DNA of 37,889 nt from an uncultured Nitrosomonadales bacterium (GTDB taxonomy: Bacteria; Pseudomonadota; Gammaproteobacteria; Burkholderiales; Gallionellaceae), in the NCBI GenBank assembly GCA_903858965.1, contig CAIOKY010000031.1, forward strand, positions 1-37,889. The letters are read 5' to 3'. A program made the position numbers and the translations under genes. Position 1 is the first letter of the stretch; every line of letters starts with the position of its first letter. The notes below the pieces were generated by a model. That model made no database searches, was not told where the DNA came from, and worked only from the letters and a program-made list of their open reading frames with translations. Shown piece by piece: positions 9,081 through 18,433 of the stretch.

Positions 9081-10139
9081 CTAGAGTTTGATCGGCACAC
9101 GCGCAGTCAATGCACACATCAATTCATAGCTGATCGTTCCGGCGGTGCGCGCGACTTCTTCGATCGGCATGCCCTCGCCCCACAGCACCACGCGGCTGCC
9201 AACCTCGGCTTGCGGCAAGGCGCTCAAGTCCACATACAGCATGTCCATCGAGACACGCCCCAGCGTCCTGCTGCGCTGCCCGTCCACCAGCACCGGTGCA
9301 TTCATCGCGATTCGCGGATAACCGTCGGCATAGCCGCAGGCAACGACGCCGATGCGCATCGCATGTCCGGCACGGAACAGCGCGCCGTAACCGACCTCGT
9401 CACCGGCGCGCAACTCCTGGATGGCGATGATGCGGCTGCTCAGGGTCATCGCCGGCTTCAGTCCGAGCTGCTGCGCGCTTACGCCGGCAAAGGGCGACGC
9501 GCCGTACAGCATGATACCGGGACGCGCCCAGTCGCCATGAGTTTCCGGATAGCGCAGCAGTGCAGCGGAATTCGCCAGCGAGCGCGCCACGCGATACGGA
9601 GTAGCTACGTCATTGAACAGCGCGAGCGGTTCGGCGATGCCGCGTTCTTGGTCGGCATTGGCGAAATGGGTCATCAATGTGATGTCGCGCACCGCGCGGT
9701 GGCGGCGCAACTGATCCATCGCCTGCGCCACTTGCGGCGGCACGAAACCCAGGCGGTTCATGCCCGTATTGACCTTGAGCCAGACATCGAGCTTGCCGTT
9801 TTTCTGGCAGGCATCCAGCATCGCGATCTGCGCCGCACTGTGGATCACACAGGTCAAATCATATTCCGCAATGACGGGCAATTCTTCCGCGCTGAAAAAA
9901 CCCTCCAGCAACAAAATAGTCTGGCGAAAGCCCGCTTCGCGCAAACGTATCGCATCCTGGATATCCAGCAATGCGTATCCGTCCGTCGCGGCCAGCGCCT
10001 CGGTGACGCGCAGCAAACCATGCCCGTATCCATCCGCCTTGATGACAGACATGATGCGTGCAGAAGTAGCGCGACGCGCCACTTGAAGATTGCTCTCCAG
10101 TGCACTCAAGTCGATATGGGCTTGTATGGGACGTGCCAT
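9081..10139 (-). CDS. alr: Alanine racemase
   Basis: A 352-residue PLP-dependent fold-type III racemase interconverting L- and D-alanine for peptidoglycan. PLP Lys34 sits in SVIKADGYGHG and the second catalytic residue Tyr251 in EVGYGALFRAG. Other family marks are KVNTGMNRLGF, the RPGIMLYG stretch and the C-terminal VSMDMLYVDL. Length is typical. It is the first gene of the minus-strand run and is divergent from lplT across 98 bases that must hold both promoters; I see no consensus promoter there. Confidence 0.95.
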   Translation of the reverse strand: MARPIQAHIDLSALESNLQVARRATSARIMSVIKADGYGHGLLRVTEALAATDGYALLDIQDAIRLREAGFRQTILLLEGFFSAEELPVIAEYDLTCVIHSAAQIAMLDACQKNGKLDVWLKVNTGMNRLGFVPPQVAQAMDQLRRHRAVRDITLMTHFANADQERGIAEPLALFNDVATPYRVARSLANSAALLRYPETHGDWARPGIMLYGASPFAGVSAQQLGLKPAMTLSSRIIAIQELRAGDEVGYGALFRAGHAMRIGVVACGYADGYPRIAMNAPVLVDGQRSRTLGRVSMDMLYVDLSALPQAEVGSRVVLWGEGMPIEEVARTAGTISYELMCALTARVPIKL

Positions 10140-10237
10140 CAGAATCGGCTGCTCACAAGGATATTTAAAGACGTGAATGATAGCAGGGGCAATGTTTTCG
10201 TGTTATAAAACGACTTGCTAAACATGAACCCCGTTGA

Positions 10238-11476
10238 ATGAATCCCGGTTTTTACATCATCCTTGCGGCGCAATTTTTATCCGCGCTCGCAGACAACGCC
10301 CTGCTGTTTGCCGCCATCGCCCTGCTTAAAGACTTAGGCTCGCCCGATTGGCACACGCCGGTATTGCAGCAGGGCTTTATTTTTTCCTACATCCTGCTGG
10401 CGCCTTTTGTCGGTGCGTTCGCCGACTCGATGCCCAAGGGACGCGTGATGTTCCTCAGCAACAATATCAAGATCATCGGCTGCATCGCGATGCTGGTCGG
10501 CGTCCATCCCCTGCTCGCGTACGGCCTGGTCGGCCTGGGCGCGGCAACCTATTCGCCGGCCAAATACGGCATCCTCACCGAATACCTGCCACCCGGCAAA
10601 TTGGTGCTGGCCAATAGCTGGATGGAAGGCCTGACTGTGCTGGCCATCATTTTGGGTTCTGTCCTTGGCGGCTTGCTGACCAGCCCCCACGTGGCCGGGC
10701 CGATGCTGCAATGGTGGGATGTGCCGTTCATCGATACCGGCATCGATACGCCGCCGGAATTGGCGATTGCCATCATCGTGGCGATCTACCTGGCTGCCGC
10801 CTGGTTCAATCTCTACATCCCGCGCGTGGCGGTCGACCACAAGCCGCTCAGCCGCAACCCGGTGTTCCTGCTCGGCGAGTTCTGGCATTGCTTCAAGCTG
10901 TTGTGGAAAGACCCGTTAGGGCAAGTCTCGCTCGCGGTCACCACACTGTTCTGGGGCACCGGTGCCACACTGCGCCTGCTGGTGTTGAGCTGGGCAGCGG
11001 TCGCGCTGCAGTACGACATGGCCAGTGCGGCGGCATTGACCGCCTGGGTAGCGGTCGGCATCGCCTTCGGCGCGGTGCTGGCGGCGAGATTCGTCAAGCT
11101 CGAACATTCGGTGAAAGTGCTACCGGTCGGCATCGCGATGGGGCTGATGGTGCTGGTGATGATACCCATCACCAACAGCCTGCTGGCGACACTGTTGCTG
11201 GTCGCGATCGGCGCGATGGGTGGCTACTTCGTCGTACCGATGAATGCGCTGCTGCAACACCGCGGCCATCTGCTGATGGGCGCAGGCAGTTCGATCGCAG
11301 TGCAGAATTTCAACGAGAACCTGAGCATCTTCGCGATGCTGGGATTGTATGCCGCGATGCAGAAACTGAGTCTCAATATCTACTACATCATCCTGGTATT
11401 CGGCTTTTTATTGTCCGGCATCATGGCCGTGCTGTACAAAAAACACGGGCACGATCAGGATAATGGAACCATCTAA
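10238..11476 (+). CDS. lplT: Lysophospholipid transporter LplT
   Basis: A 412-residue MFS-type inner-membrane flippase with about 12 hydrophobic segments. The N-terminus NPGFYIILAAQFLSALADNALLFAAI and the AKYGILTEYLPP...LVLANSWMEG segment are characteristic of LplT. The family imports lysophosphatidylethanolamine for re-acylation. In enterobacteria lplT is joined to aas (acyltransferase), which is absent here, so any partner is elsewhere. Its TAA stop overlaps the TAG stop of the convergent UDG gene. Confidence 0.92.
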   Translation: MNPGFYIILAAQFLSALADNALLFAAIALLKDLGSPDWHTPVLQQGFIFSYILLAPFVGAFADSMPKGRVMFLSNNIKIIGCIAMLVGVHPLLAYGLVGLGAATYSPAKYGILTEYLPPGKLVLANSWMEGLTVLAIILGSVLGGLLTSPHVAGPMLQWWDVPFIDTGIDTPPELAIAIIVAIYLAAAWFNLYIPRVAVDHKPLSRNPVFLLGEFWHCFKLLWKDPLGQVSLAVTTLFWGTGATLRLLVLSWAAVALQYDMASAAALTAWVAVGIAFGAVLAARFVKLEHSVKVLPVGIAMGLMVLVMIPITNSLLATLLLVAIGAMGGYFVVPMNALLQHRGHLLMGAGSSIAVQNFNENLSIFAMLGLYAAMQKLSLNIYYIILVFGFLLSGIMAVLYKKHGHDQDNGTI

Positions 11477-12468
11477 TTTCTAGTTTCCATAGTCCGTACC
11501 GCCAATAGCAAATCCTGCCAGGTCTTGGCTTTCTCGGACGGTGTGCGCAGCAGATAGGCGGGATGATAAGTGACGAGGAGTGGTATCGTCGTCCTGACAC
11601 GGTGCGACGAAGTCGTCTGGTGCGGGACAACCAGCGACTTGGCGGGTGTTGTTTGCTCGCCTAGTCGAATGGCTGGTAGTTCCATCAAGGGCGACAGGCG
11701 GCTGCTCTCTTCCTCCTGGATCTGCTCCAACCCTGTCGCAGTCGCCACGCGATAGTCATGCAGCTTGCCGCGCAAGCTGGCGAGCGTTGCTTCCCTGCCG
11801 AGTAATGCATTTGAGGCAACCTTGCCCAGAGCCACGATCAGCCTGGGTTGGATCAATGCGATCTGGCGTTCAAGAAAGGGCATGCATTGCGCGATCTCAT
11901 CCGCTTCCGGGGTACGGTTGCCGGGCGGGCGGCATTTGACGATGTTGGCGATATACACATTCCTGCCGCGCTTCAGCTTGATCGCCATCAGCATGCTGTC
12001 GAGCAGCTTGCCCGCCTGCCCCACGAACGGCTCGCCCTGCGCATCCTCATCCGCGCCGGGCCCTTCGCCGACGAACAGCCAGTCGGCTTTTTCATCGCCC
12101 ACACCGAACACCGTTTGTGTGCAGCCGGCACGCAGCTTGCAGGCAGTGCAATCATGCACTTTTCGTTTAAGCCCGGGCCAATCCAGCGCACTGACGTAGG
12201 ATGGGTTGAGCCCTTCGACTTTGCCCAGGACAGGCTGCACGATAGCCATTGCCGATTGTTGGGTATCGGCTGCGCCTCCTCCCAACCTGCTTGCTGGCTG
12301 AGTCAACTGCGCATTCACTTCAGCCACTGGTTGCTCCACAGCAGGCGGTGTCAATTCCACATCTGCGTCAGCTGATAGCGGATTGTCTGCCTTTGTTGCA
12401 GGCGGGTTGCGCCGCACCCATTGCGGATACAGGTTCAATTCGCGCAACATCGCTTCACGGCTATCCAT
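11473..12468 (-). CDS. Family 4-type (Fe-S) uracil-DNA glycosylase with two extra segments
   Basis: A 331-residue protein; the catalytic core spans about 98-320. Fe-S ligands of the family are visible as Cys107, Cys110, Cys179 and Cys195. The uracil-binding motif is [20 protein letters not shown] (134-153), and HPAYLLR (302-308) is the second catalytic motif. The enzyme removes uracil from DNA and starts base-excision repair. Residues ~242-295 are an extra stretch, out of character for the family, between [10 protein letters not shown] and [11 protein letters not shown]. The N-terminal linker (30-95) is also long and low in complexity. Both coincide with repeat-like DNA (see separate entries). 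Catalytic residues are intact, so I treat it as functional. It is the last gene of the ispD-ispF-tsaB-rimI-udg operon, 12 bases after rimI. Confidence 0.9.
   Translation of the reverse strand: MDSREAMLRELNLYPQWVRRNPPATKADNPLSADADVELTPPAVEQPVAEVNAQLTQPASRLGGGAADTQQSAMAIVQPVLGKVEGLNPSYVSALDWPGLKRKVHDCTACKLRAGCTQTVFGVGDEKADWLFVGEGPGADEDAQGEPFVGQAGKLLDSMLMAIKLKRGRNVYIANIVKCRPPGNRTPEADEIAQCMPFLERQIALIQPRLIVALGKVASNALLGREATLASLRGKLHDYRVATATGLEQIQEEESSRLSPLMELPAIRLGEQTTPAKSLVVPHQTTSSHRVRTTIPLLVTYHPAYLLRTPSEKAKTWQDLLLAVRTMETRN
11612..11638. repeat. Hairpin inside the UDG insertion
   Basis: GTCG-t-CTGGT pairs with ACCAG-CGAC around an 8-base loop: a 9-bp stem with one bulged T. It lies inside the 162-base stretch (11584-11745) that encodes the extra UDG residues. 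A second short pair TCGTCG/CGACGA flanks it on one side. The structure resembles REP-type palindromes tolerated in frame. Confidence 0.5.
12205..12240. repeat. REP-like repeat relic in the UDG N-terminal linker
   Basis: On the minus strand this segment contains CAGCCTGTCCTGGGC followed by AAAGTCGAAGGGCTC. From memory it resembles a dispersed bacterial repeat built on 'gcctgtcctgag...gtcgaagggctc' that occurs in many proteobacterial genomes. Here it is translated in frame as [14 protein letters not shown] (residues 77-90). Its identity as a repeat is from recollection; no second copy is visible in this window. Confidence 0.45.
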
Positions 12469-12480
12469 TTATCTCGTCTG

Positions 12481-12927
12481 TCAATTTATTTCCCCGGTCA
12501 ATTCACATGCCATCGTGATGGCATCTTCGCTGCCGTTCGCATTCTGATAATAACCGCGCCGCACGCCGACCGCGCCGAAACCGGCGCTGCGGTACAGTGC
12601 CAGCGCGGCGGCATTCGAGGCACGCACTTCGAGGAACACCCTGAGCATGTTTTTTTTACATGCCACATCCAGCATTTCGAGCAGCACCGCACGCCCCACT
12701 CCCTTGCGCTGTTGCTGCGCCGCCACGCCGATGACCAGCAGCTCGGCTTCTTGCAGCACCGGCATCAAAATCGCATAAGCGCGTATCCCGCCGCCCGCGT
12801 CATCCACACTGCATATATAACCGTGGTCGAGCGCGTCGATAAAATTGCCGCGTGTCCACGGATAGGTTTGCACTGCCTGTTCTATGGCCAGCACCGCATC
12901 GACATCGGCCAGTGTCATGGCGCGCAT
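12481..12927 (-). CDS. rimI: RimI, ribosomal protein S18 N-alanine acetyltransferase
   Basis: A 148-residue GNAT acetyltransferase. The acetyl-CoA-binding motif is VAAQQQRKGVGRAVL, preceded by AELLVIGV, with C-terminal ALALYRSAGFGAVGVRRGYY as in RimI. The family acetylates the N-terminus of S18 and possibly other proteins. The start ATG shares one base with the tsaB stop (TGATG), the usual tsaB-rimI coupling. An alternative start at the fourth codon (Met) would shorten it slightly. Confidence 0.93.
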   Translation of the reverse strand: MRAMTLADVDAVLAIEQAVQTYPWTRGNFIDALDHGYICSVDDAGGGIRAYAILMPVLQEAELLVIGVAAQQQRKGVGRAVLLEMLDVACKKNMLRVFLEVRASNAAALALYRSAGFGAVGVRRGYYQNANGSEDAITMACELTGEIN

Positions 12928-13607
12928 CAGGCTTTCGCTCTCTCGCTGGTCTTCAAAGCCACCTTGTCGCGCAGATACAGCGGCAAGGCTTCCGCCGCAT
13001 CGACGCCATGTCCTAACGCAAATTGTGCGGCACCAAGTATGGCTATCGTTAAGGCCTGCGGCACGGCAGCGCCATTCACGCCTATCAATTGCCCGGCATA
13101 TCTTGCATTCAAAGCTTCGCCGTACATCGCGAAGCCGCTCCCCACCCCGAACCAGTCTTTACCCGAAACCGGCGGGGCATCTTGCGGCTTGCACAGACAC
13201 GGTTCGCTCTCCGTCGCCCACACATTATTTTGTTTTTGGTATGCCGCGTGATAGATCTCGCCCATGCGCGCATCCAGCGCGGCGATCACGCGTGACTTGC
13301 CGGAGGCCTCGGCCAATGCCTGCAAAGTACACATACCGGCCACTGGCAGATTTGCGCCGAACGCCAGTCCCTGCGCCGCGCCGCACGCGATACGCACGCC
13401 GGTGAACGAGCCCGGCCCCTTACCGAACGCAATACCGTCGCACTGGTTCAGCTTCACACCCGTATCTTTGAGCAGCGCGTCTATCATCGCAATCAACATC
13501 TCGGAATGTTTCTGCCCGGCCAGCTCGCAACGCTCCACGATCACACCATCCTGCCACAGTGCGACCGAACAGTATTCCGTGGAGGTGTCTAAGGCCAGTA
13601 CTCTCAT
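12927..13607 (-). CDS. tsaB: TsaB, tRNA t6A-modification protein
   Basis: A 226-residue ASKHA-fold protein starting VLALDTSTEYCSVALW, with GKGPGSFTGVRIACGAAQGLA (around 70-90) and DARMGEIYHA typical of TsaB. It is the non-catalytic partner of TsaD in making N6-threonylcarbamoyl-adenosine on tRNA. I prefer the ATG at 13607, which overlaps the ispF stop by one base (TGATG), over a TTG one codon earlier. The C-terminal half is the shorter, divergent half usual in TsaB. Confidence 0.94.
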   Translation of the reverse strand: MRVLALDTSTEYCSVALWQDGVIVERCELAGQKHSEMLIAMIDALLKDTGVKLNQCDGIAFGKGPGSFTGVRIACGAAQGLAFGANLPVAGMCTLQALAEASGKSRVIAALDARMGEIYHAAYQKQNNVWATESEPCLCKPQDAPPVSGKDWFGVGSGFAMYGEALNARYAGQLIGVNGAAVPQALTIAILGAAQFALGHGVDAAEALPLYLRDKVALKTSERAKA

Positions 13608-14089
13608 CAATTATCCGCAAGCAGCAACACCACCGCCTGCGCAGCAATGCCCTCGCCGCGCCCGGTCAGTCCGAGTTTTTCGGTGGTGGTCGCCTTCACG
13701 TTGACGGCGCTTTTCTCGATGCGCAGATCCGCCGCGATGTTCTCCACCATCTGCAGGATATGCGGCGCCATCTTCGGCGCCTGGGCAACGATGGTCGCAT
13801 CCACGTTGGCAACGCGATAACCCTGCTCGCGCACCAGATGCAGCACTTCGCGCAACAGGATGCGGCTGTCGATGTTCTTGTATTTGGCATCGACATCGGA
13901 GAAATGCCGACCGATGTCGCCCAGCGCAGCAGCGCCCAGCAATGCATCGCAGATCGCGTGCAGCAGCACGTCTGCATCGGAGTGTCCCAACAAACCTTTC
14001 TCGTAAGGGATATCCACACCACCGATGATCAGCTTGCGGCCCGCCACCAGCTGATGCACGTCGTAACCCTGACCGATACGCATATTCAT
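13607..14089 (-). CDS. ispF: 2-C-methyl-D-erythritol 2,4-cyclodiphosphate synthase
   Basis: A 160-residue trimeric enzyme of the MEP isoprenoid pathway. The metal ligands Asp10 and His12 lie in GQGYDVHQL, and His44 in [32 protein letters not shown] and the C-terminal [21 protein letters not shown] are diagnostic. The first ATG overlaps the ispD stop (ATGA). A second ATG two codons later ([10 protein letters not shown]) matches the family's usual N-terminus and is also usable. Confidence 0.96.
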   Translation of the reverse strand: MNMRIGQGYDVHQLVAGRKLIIGGVDIPYEKGLLGHSDADVLLHAICDALLGAAALGDIGRHFSDVDAKYKNIDSRILLREVLHLVREQGYRVANVDATIVAQAPKMAPHILQMVENIAADLRIEKSAVNVKATTTEKLGLTGRGEGIAAQAVVLLLADN

Positions 14090-14769
14090 TTTCCTTTTTG
14101 AGTTAGCAACAGCTCCGCGAGCAGCAGATCCTGCGGATAGGTCACTTTTAAATTACCCGGTTCGCTCAGTACCAATTTGGGATGCAAGCCCAGCGCCTCG
14201 ATCGCCGATGCCTCATCGGTGACATTTCCGGATTGCTGCAGGGCCTGTACCAGCAGGCCGGCGCGAAACATCTGCGGCGTTTGCGCCTGCCACAACCCCG
14301 CCCGATCTTCGGTGCGTGCGATACGGCCCTGGTCATCCGCGCGCTTCAATGTATCCGCCACCGGCACGGCCAGTATGCCGCCCACCGCATCGTCGCGCAG
14401 CTCAACGATCAGCCTGGCCAGATGCGTTTGCGTCAAACAGGGACGGGCCGCGTCATGTACCAGTACCCAGTCGTCCGGCTCCAGCTCGGAAGCGATCAGT
14501 CCGTTCAGCACGGTATCCGAACGCCGCTCCCCGCCGCAAAACAACGGCTGCAACTTGTCGCCGAAACGCGACCAGTCGTAGGTATGGAACAGTGCGTCAT
14601 CGGGAGCCAGAATGACAAATACCATACCGATCTCGGGACAGGCACACAGCGTATCCAGCGCGTGCGCGATCATCGGCTGACCTGCCAGCGGCAGGTACTG
14701 CTTGGGTAGCTCGTGTCCCATGCGCGCGCCGAAACCGGCGGCGGGAACCAAGGCGTGGAATTCAGACAT
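14086..14769 (-). CDS. ispD: 2-C-methyl-D-erythritol 4-phosphate cytidylyltransferase
   Basis: A 227-residue nucleotidyltransferase of the MEP pathway making CDP-methylerythritol. Seen: [12 protein letters not shown] with [12 protein letters not shown], then [33 protein letters not shown] and [11 protein letters not shown]. It heads the minus-strand operon ispD-ispF-tsaB-rimI-udg. It is divergent from mfd, with a 73-base intergenic region holding the -10 box assigned to mfd. Confidence 0.96.
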   Translation of the reverse strand: MSEFHALVPAAGFGARMGHELPKQYLPLAGQPMIAHALDTLCACPEIGMVFVILAPDDALFHTYDWSRFGDKLQPLFCGGERRSDTVLNGLIASELEPDDWVLVHDAARPCLTQTHLARLIVELRDDAVGGILAVPVADTLKRADDQGRIARTEDRAGLWQAQTPQMFRAGLLVQALQQSGNVTDEASAIEALGLHPKLVLSEPGNLKVTYPQDLLLAELLLTQKGK

Positions 14770-14810
14770 AAGTGGGATTGTAAATTAAAAGGTTGTTCGC
14801 GCGCTTGGCT

Positions 14811-14816
14811 TATAAT
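14811..14816 (+). promoter_or_regulatory. mfd: Consensus -10 box (TATAAT) upstream of mfd
   Basis: A perfect TATAAT lies 26 bases before the chosen ATG of mfd. No convincing -35 sits at 16-18 bases, and there is no extended TGn. A start site near 14823 would leave a leader too short to use the in-frame TTG at 14825, which supports the ATG at 14843. Confidence 0.5.
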
Positions 14817-14842
14817 GCGCGCCTTTGTTTCAGGCCGTTCCC

Positions 14843-17800
14843 ATGTTGTTCTCATCCAAACACCCTCGCCCGCGTTACTCGCAGTTGATCGGCTCGTCCG
14901 ATGCGCTGGCATTGGCGCAATATGCCGCAACCCATAAGCCGCTGGTAATCATTGCGGCCAATGCGCTGGAAGCGCAACGGCTGGTGGAGGAAATTCCTTT
15001 CTTTGCTCCAGAGCTGCGCGTCCATCTGCTGCCGGACTGGGAGACGCTGCCCTACGACCATTTCTCGCCGCACCAGGATCTGATCTCGGAGCGGCTCGCC
15101 ACCTTGCATCATGTACGCAGTGAATCGTGCGATGTGCTGGTGGTACCGGTGACGACTGCACTATACCCTCTGCCGCCGGTGGAATATCTCGCCGCATTCA
15201 CCTTCTTCCTCAAGCGCGGCGAAAAGCTCGACCTGACTAAGCTGCGCGAGCAGATGACCTTCGCCGGATACAACCACGTGCAGCAGGTTTTGTCGCCCGG
15301 CGAATATTGCGTGCGCGGCGGCATCATTGATTTATTTGCAATGGGCAGCGTATTGCCGTATCGCCTCGACCTGCTCGACGACGAGATCGAAACCATCGCC
15401 ACTTTCGATGTGGACACGCAGCGCTCGCTGTATCCGGTGCCGGAGATCCGGCTGCTGCCGGCGCGAGAATTCCCGCTCGACGAAGCAGGCCAGTCGCGCT
15501 TCCGCCAGAATTTCCGCGAACGCTTCGAGGGTGATCCATCCCGCTCGCATATCTACAAGAACGTCAGCAAGGGCAACGCACCGGCGGGCATCGAATATTA
15601 CCTGCCGTTGTTCTTTGCAAAGACCGCGACGCTGTTCGACTACCTGCCCAAGCAGGCCACGCTGTGCCTGCACCACGATGTGAACGCGGCCATCGCCGGT
15701 TTCGCCAGGGATACCGCGTCGCGCTATAACCTGCTGCGCGGCGACCCGCAGCGTCCGTTGCTGGAACCGCATGAGCTGTTCCTCGACGCGGAACAATTCT
15801 TTATCCGTGTGAAAGATTTTGCGCGGCTGGACATCGTCGCGGACGACAGCGGCGCGTCGCTCACTCCCTGTTCCACCGCCGCGATCCCCGACATCGCGGT
15901 GAACCGCCGCGCCGACATTCCCACACAGGCATTCCAGAATTTCCTGCAGGATTATCCGGGCCGCGTGCTGCTGCTCGCCGACAGCCTGGGACGCCGCGAG
16001 CTCATTTCCGGCTACCTGAACGAATACGGTTTGTCGCCCGCGCTGTGCGATGACTATGCACAGTTTTTCTCCGGCAAGGAAAAATTCATGCTCAGCGTCG
16101 CCGCATTGCAAAGCGGTTTCGTTCTGACGGATGACAAGGTCGCCATCGTCACCGAGACCGAGCTCTATGCCGCGCAGCCGCGCAGCCGTGCGGCACGCGC
16201 CACGAAGAAAAGCAATGTGGAAGGCATGTTGCGCGACCTGTCCGAACTCAAGGTCGGCGACCCTGTGGTGCATGAACAGCACGGCATCGCGCGTTATCAG
16301 GGACTGGTGAACCTTGATCTGGGAGAAGGCGAGAACGAATTCCTGCTGCTGGAGTATGCGGGCGAGGACAAACTTTACGTGCCGGTGGCGCAACTGCACG
16401 TGATCAGCCGTTACAGCGGCGGCGCACCGGAGACCGCGCCGTTGCACAAGCTGGGCACGCAGGCGTGGGACAAGGCGAAACGCCGCGCGATGCAGCAGGT
16501 GCGCGATACCGCCGCCGAACTGCTGAATCTATACGCGCAACGCGCAACGCGCAAAGGCCACATGTTCAAGGTAAGCCCGCACGATTACGAAGCGTTCGCC
16601 GCCGGCTTCGGTTTCGAGGAAACGCCGGATCAAGCCGCAGCGATCACCGCAGTCATCAGCGACCTGCAAAGCGGCAAACCGATGGACAGGTTGATCTGCG
16701 GCGATGTCGGCTTCGGCAAGACCGAGGTCGCGCTGCGTGCCGCGTTCGTCGCGGCGATGGATGGCAAGCAGGTCGCGGTGCTGGTGCCCACCACGCTGCT
16801 CGCCGAACAGCATTTCCAGAATTTCTCCAACCGTTTCGCAGACCTGCCGGTGAAGATCGCCGAGCTGTCGCGCTTCCGTTCCGCGAAGGAACAGACCCAG
16901 GCGCTGCAGGACATGGCCGACGGCAAGCTGGACATCATCATCGGCACGCACAAGCTGATCCAGAAGGGCGTGAAGTTCCACAACCTCGGGCTGGTCATCA
17001 TCGACGAGGAACACCGTTTCGGTGTGCAGCAAAAAGAGCGCCTCAAGGCACTGCGCTCCGAAGTGGACGTGCTGACGCTGACCGCGACGCCAATACCGCG
17101 CACGCTGGCGATGTCGCTGGAAGGGCTGCGCGATTTCTCGGTGATCGCCACCGCGCCACAACGCCGTTTGTCGATCAAGACCTTCGTTGCACAGGCCAGC
17201 GACGGCATCATCCGCGAGGCGGTATTGCGCGAGCTGAAACGCGGCGGACAGGTATATTTCCTGCACAACGAGGTGGACACCATCGCCAACGTGGAGGAGA
17301 AGCTGACCGCACTGTTGCCCGAAGCGCGCATCCGCACGGCGCATGGACAGATGGGCGAACGCGATCTCGAAGCAGTGATGCGCGATTTCTACCAGCAGCG
17401 TTTCAATGTGCTGCTGTGCACCACCATCATCGAGACCGGTATCGACATCCCCACTGTCAACACCATCATCATGAACCGCGCCGACCGTTTCGGCCTGGCG
17501 CAATTGCACCAACTGCGCGGCCGCGTCGGACGTTCACACCACCAGGCCTACGCCTACTTGCTGGTGGAGACCGAAGCACTGACTGCACAGGCGAAGAAGC
17601 GCCTCGAAGCGATACAGGCGATGGAACAGCTTGGCAGCGGCTTCTATCTCGCGATGCATGATCTGGAGATACGCGGCGCCGGAGAGGTGCTGGGCGAATC
17701 GCAGAGCGGCGAGATGCAGGAGATCGGCTTTTCACTGTACACCGACATGCTGAATGCCGCGGTGTCCTCGCTGCGCCAGGGACGCGAGCCCGACATGGCG

Positions 17801-18244
17801 CACCCGCTCGGCGTCACCACCGAGATCAACCTGCACTGCCCTGCACTGTTGCCCAATGATTATTGCGGCGACATCCATCAGCGCCTGATGCTGTACAAGC
17901 GGCTGGCGAATTGCACCACTCCGGAAGAGCTGGACGAAATGCACCAGGAATTGATCGACCGCTTCGGCCTGCTGCCGGAGCCCGCACAAACGCTGCTCGA
18001 TTGCCACCGCCTGCGCATCCTCGCCAAGCCGCTGGGCATCAGCAAGGTGGATGCTTCCAGCGAGGCGATCCAGATCCAGTTCGTCCCGAACCCGCCTATC
18101 GATCCGCTGCGCGTTCTGCACCTGATCCAGACCAAGCGTCACTATAAACTGAGCGGCCAGGACAAACTGCGCATCGAATTGAAATACGGAGACATCGCGC
18201 AGCGCGTGCTCGCGATCAGGAATTTTTTCAATGAACTGAAATAA
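14843..18244 (+). CDS. mfd: Mfd, transcription-repair coupling factor
   Basis: 1133 residues from the ATG at 14843, near the usual ~1150. In order: UvrB-like N-terminal domains (LPDWETLPYDHFSPHQDLISERL and the RGGIIDLF segment), the CarD-like RNA-polymerase-interacting domain (LKVGDPVVHEQHGIARYQGL, around 470), superfamily 2 translocase domains with Walker A GDVGFGKTEVA (near 620) and DEEHRFGVQQKE (near 720), and the C-terminal TRCF domain. It removes RNA polymerase stalled at DNA damage and recruits UvrA/UvrB. The frame also opens at a TTG at 14825, but that lies too close to the -10 box. Confidence 0.97.
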   Translation: MLFSSKHPRPRYSQLIGSSDALALAQYAATHKPLVIIAANALEAQRLVEEIPFFAPELRVHLLPDWETLPYDHFSPHQDLISERLATLHHVRSESCDVLVVPVTTALYPLPPVEYLAAFTFFLKRGEKLDLTKLREQMTFAGYNHVQQVLSPGEYCVRGGIIDLFAMGSVLPYRLDLLDDEIETIATFDVDTQRSLYPVPEIRLLPAREFPLDEAGQSRFRQNFRERFEGDPSRSHIYKNVSKGNAPAGIEYYLPLFFAKTATLFDYLPKQATLCLHHDVNAAIAGFARDTASRYNLLRGDPQRPLLEPHELFLDAEQFFIRVKDFARLDIVADDSGASLTPCSTAAIPDIAVNRRADIPTQAFQNFLQDYPGRVLLLADSLGRRELISGYLNEYGLSPALCDDYAQFFSGKEKFMLSVAALQSGFVLTDDKVAIVTETELYAAQPRSRAARATKKSNVEGMLRDLSELKVGDPVVHEQHGIARYQGLVNLDLGEGENEFLLLEYAGEDKLYVPVAQLHVISRYSGGAPETAPLHKLGTQAWDKAKRRAMQQVRDTAAELLNLYAQRATRKGHMFKVSPHDYEAFAAGFGFEETPDQAAAITAVISDLQSGKPMDRLICGDVGFGKTEVALRAAFVAAMDGKQVAVLVPTTLLAEQHFQNFSNRFADLPVKIAELSRFRSAKEQTQALQDMADGKLDIIIGTHKLIQKGVKFHNLGLVIIDEEHRFGVQQKERLKALRSEVDVLTLTATPIPRTLAMSLEGLRDFSVIATAPQRRLSIKTFVAQASDGIIREAVLRELKRGGQVYFLHNEVDTIANVEEKLTALLPEARIRTAHGQMGERDLEAVMRDFYQQRFNVLLCTTIIETGIDIPTVNTIIMNRADRFGLAQLHQLRGRVGRSHHQAYAYLLVETEALTAQAKKRLEAIQAMEQLGSGFYLAMHDLEIRGAGEVLGESQSGEMQEIGFSLYTDMLNAAVSSLRQGREPDMAHPLGVTTEINLHCPALLPNDYCGDIHQRLMLYKRLANCTTPEELDEMHQELIDRFGLLPEPAQTLLDCHRLRILAKPLGISKVDASSEAIQIQFVPNPPIDPLRVLHLIQTKRHYKLSGQDKLRIELKYGDIAQRVLAIRNFFNELK

Positions 18245-18314
18245 CTCCAGCTTTGTCCTTTCGATCCATGGTGGATGCGGCTCACTCTGCAGATAGTTAT
18301 TAATCCCGAATGAT

Positions 18315-18343
18315 TTGCCTGTATTCTGCCGGGATAGTAGGAT
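18315..18343 (+). promoter_or_regulatory. Promoter-like pair in the mfd-kinase gap
   Basis: TTGCCT at 18315-18320 and TAGGAT at 18338-18343 with a 17-base spacer. Each hexamer keeps the key TTG and TA...T positions. It could drive the histidine kinase or a short RNA ending at the hairpin downstream. Confidence 0.35.
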
Positions 18344-18433
18344 ATTTTCCGCAATGTACTCCGCAACGACGATGGAGGTTTCGGGTGCAAAAAAGTTCGG
18401 GCATGCAATTCGGCAAGCGGATTCGCCGGCTCA

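Noticed and set aside
16465-17661. 398-codon plus-strand open frame inside mfd
   Set aside because: Lies out of frame within conserved Mfd translocase motifs; Arg/His/Gly-rich shadow.
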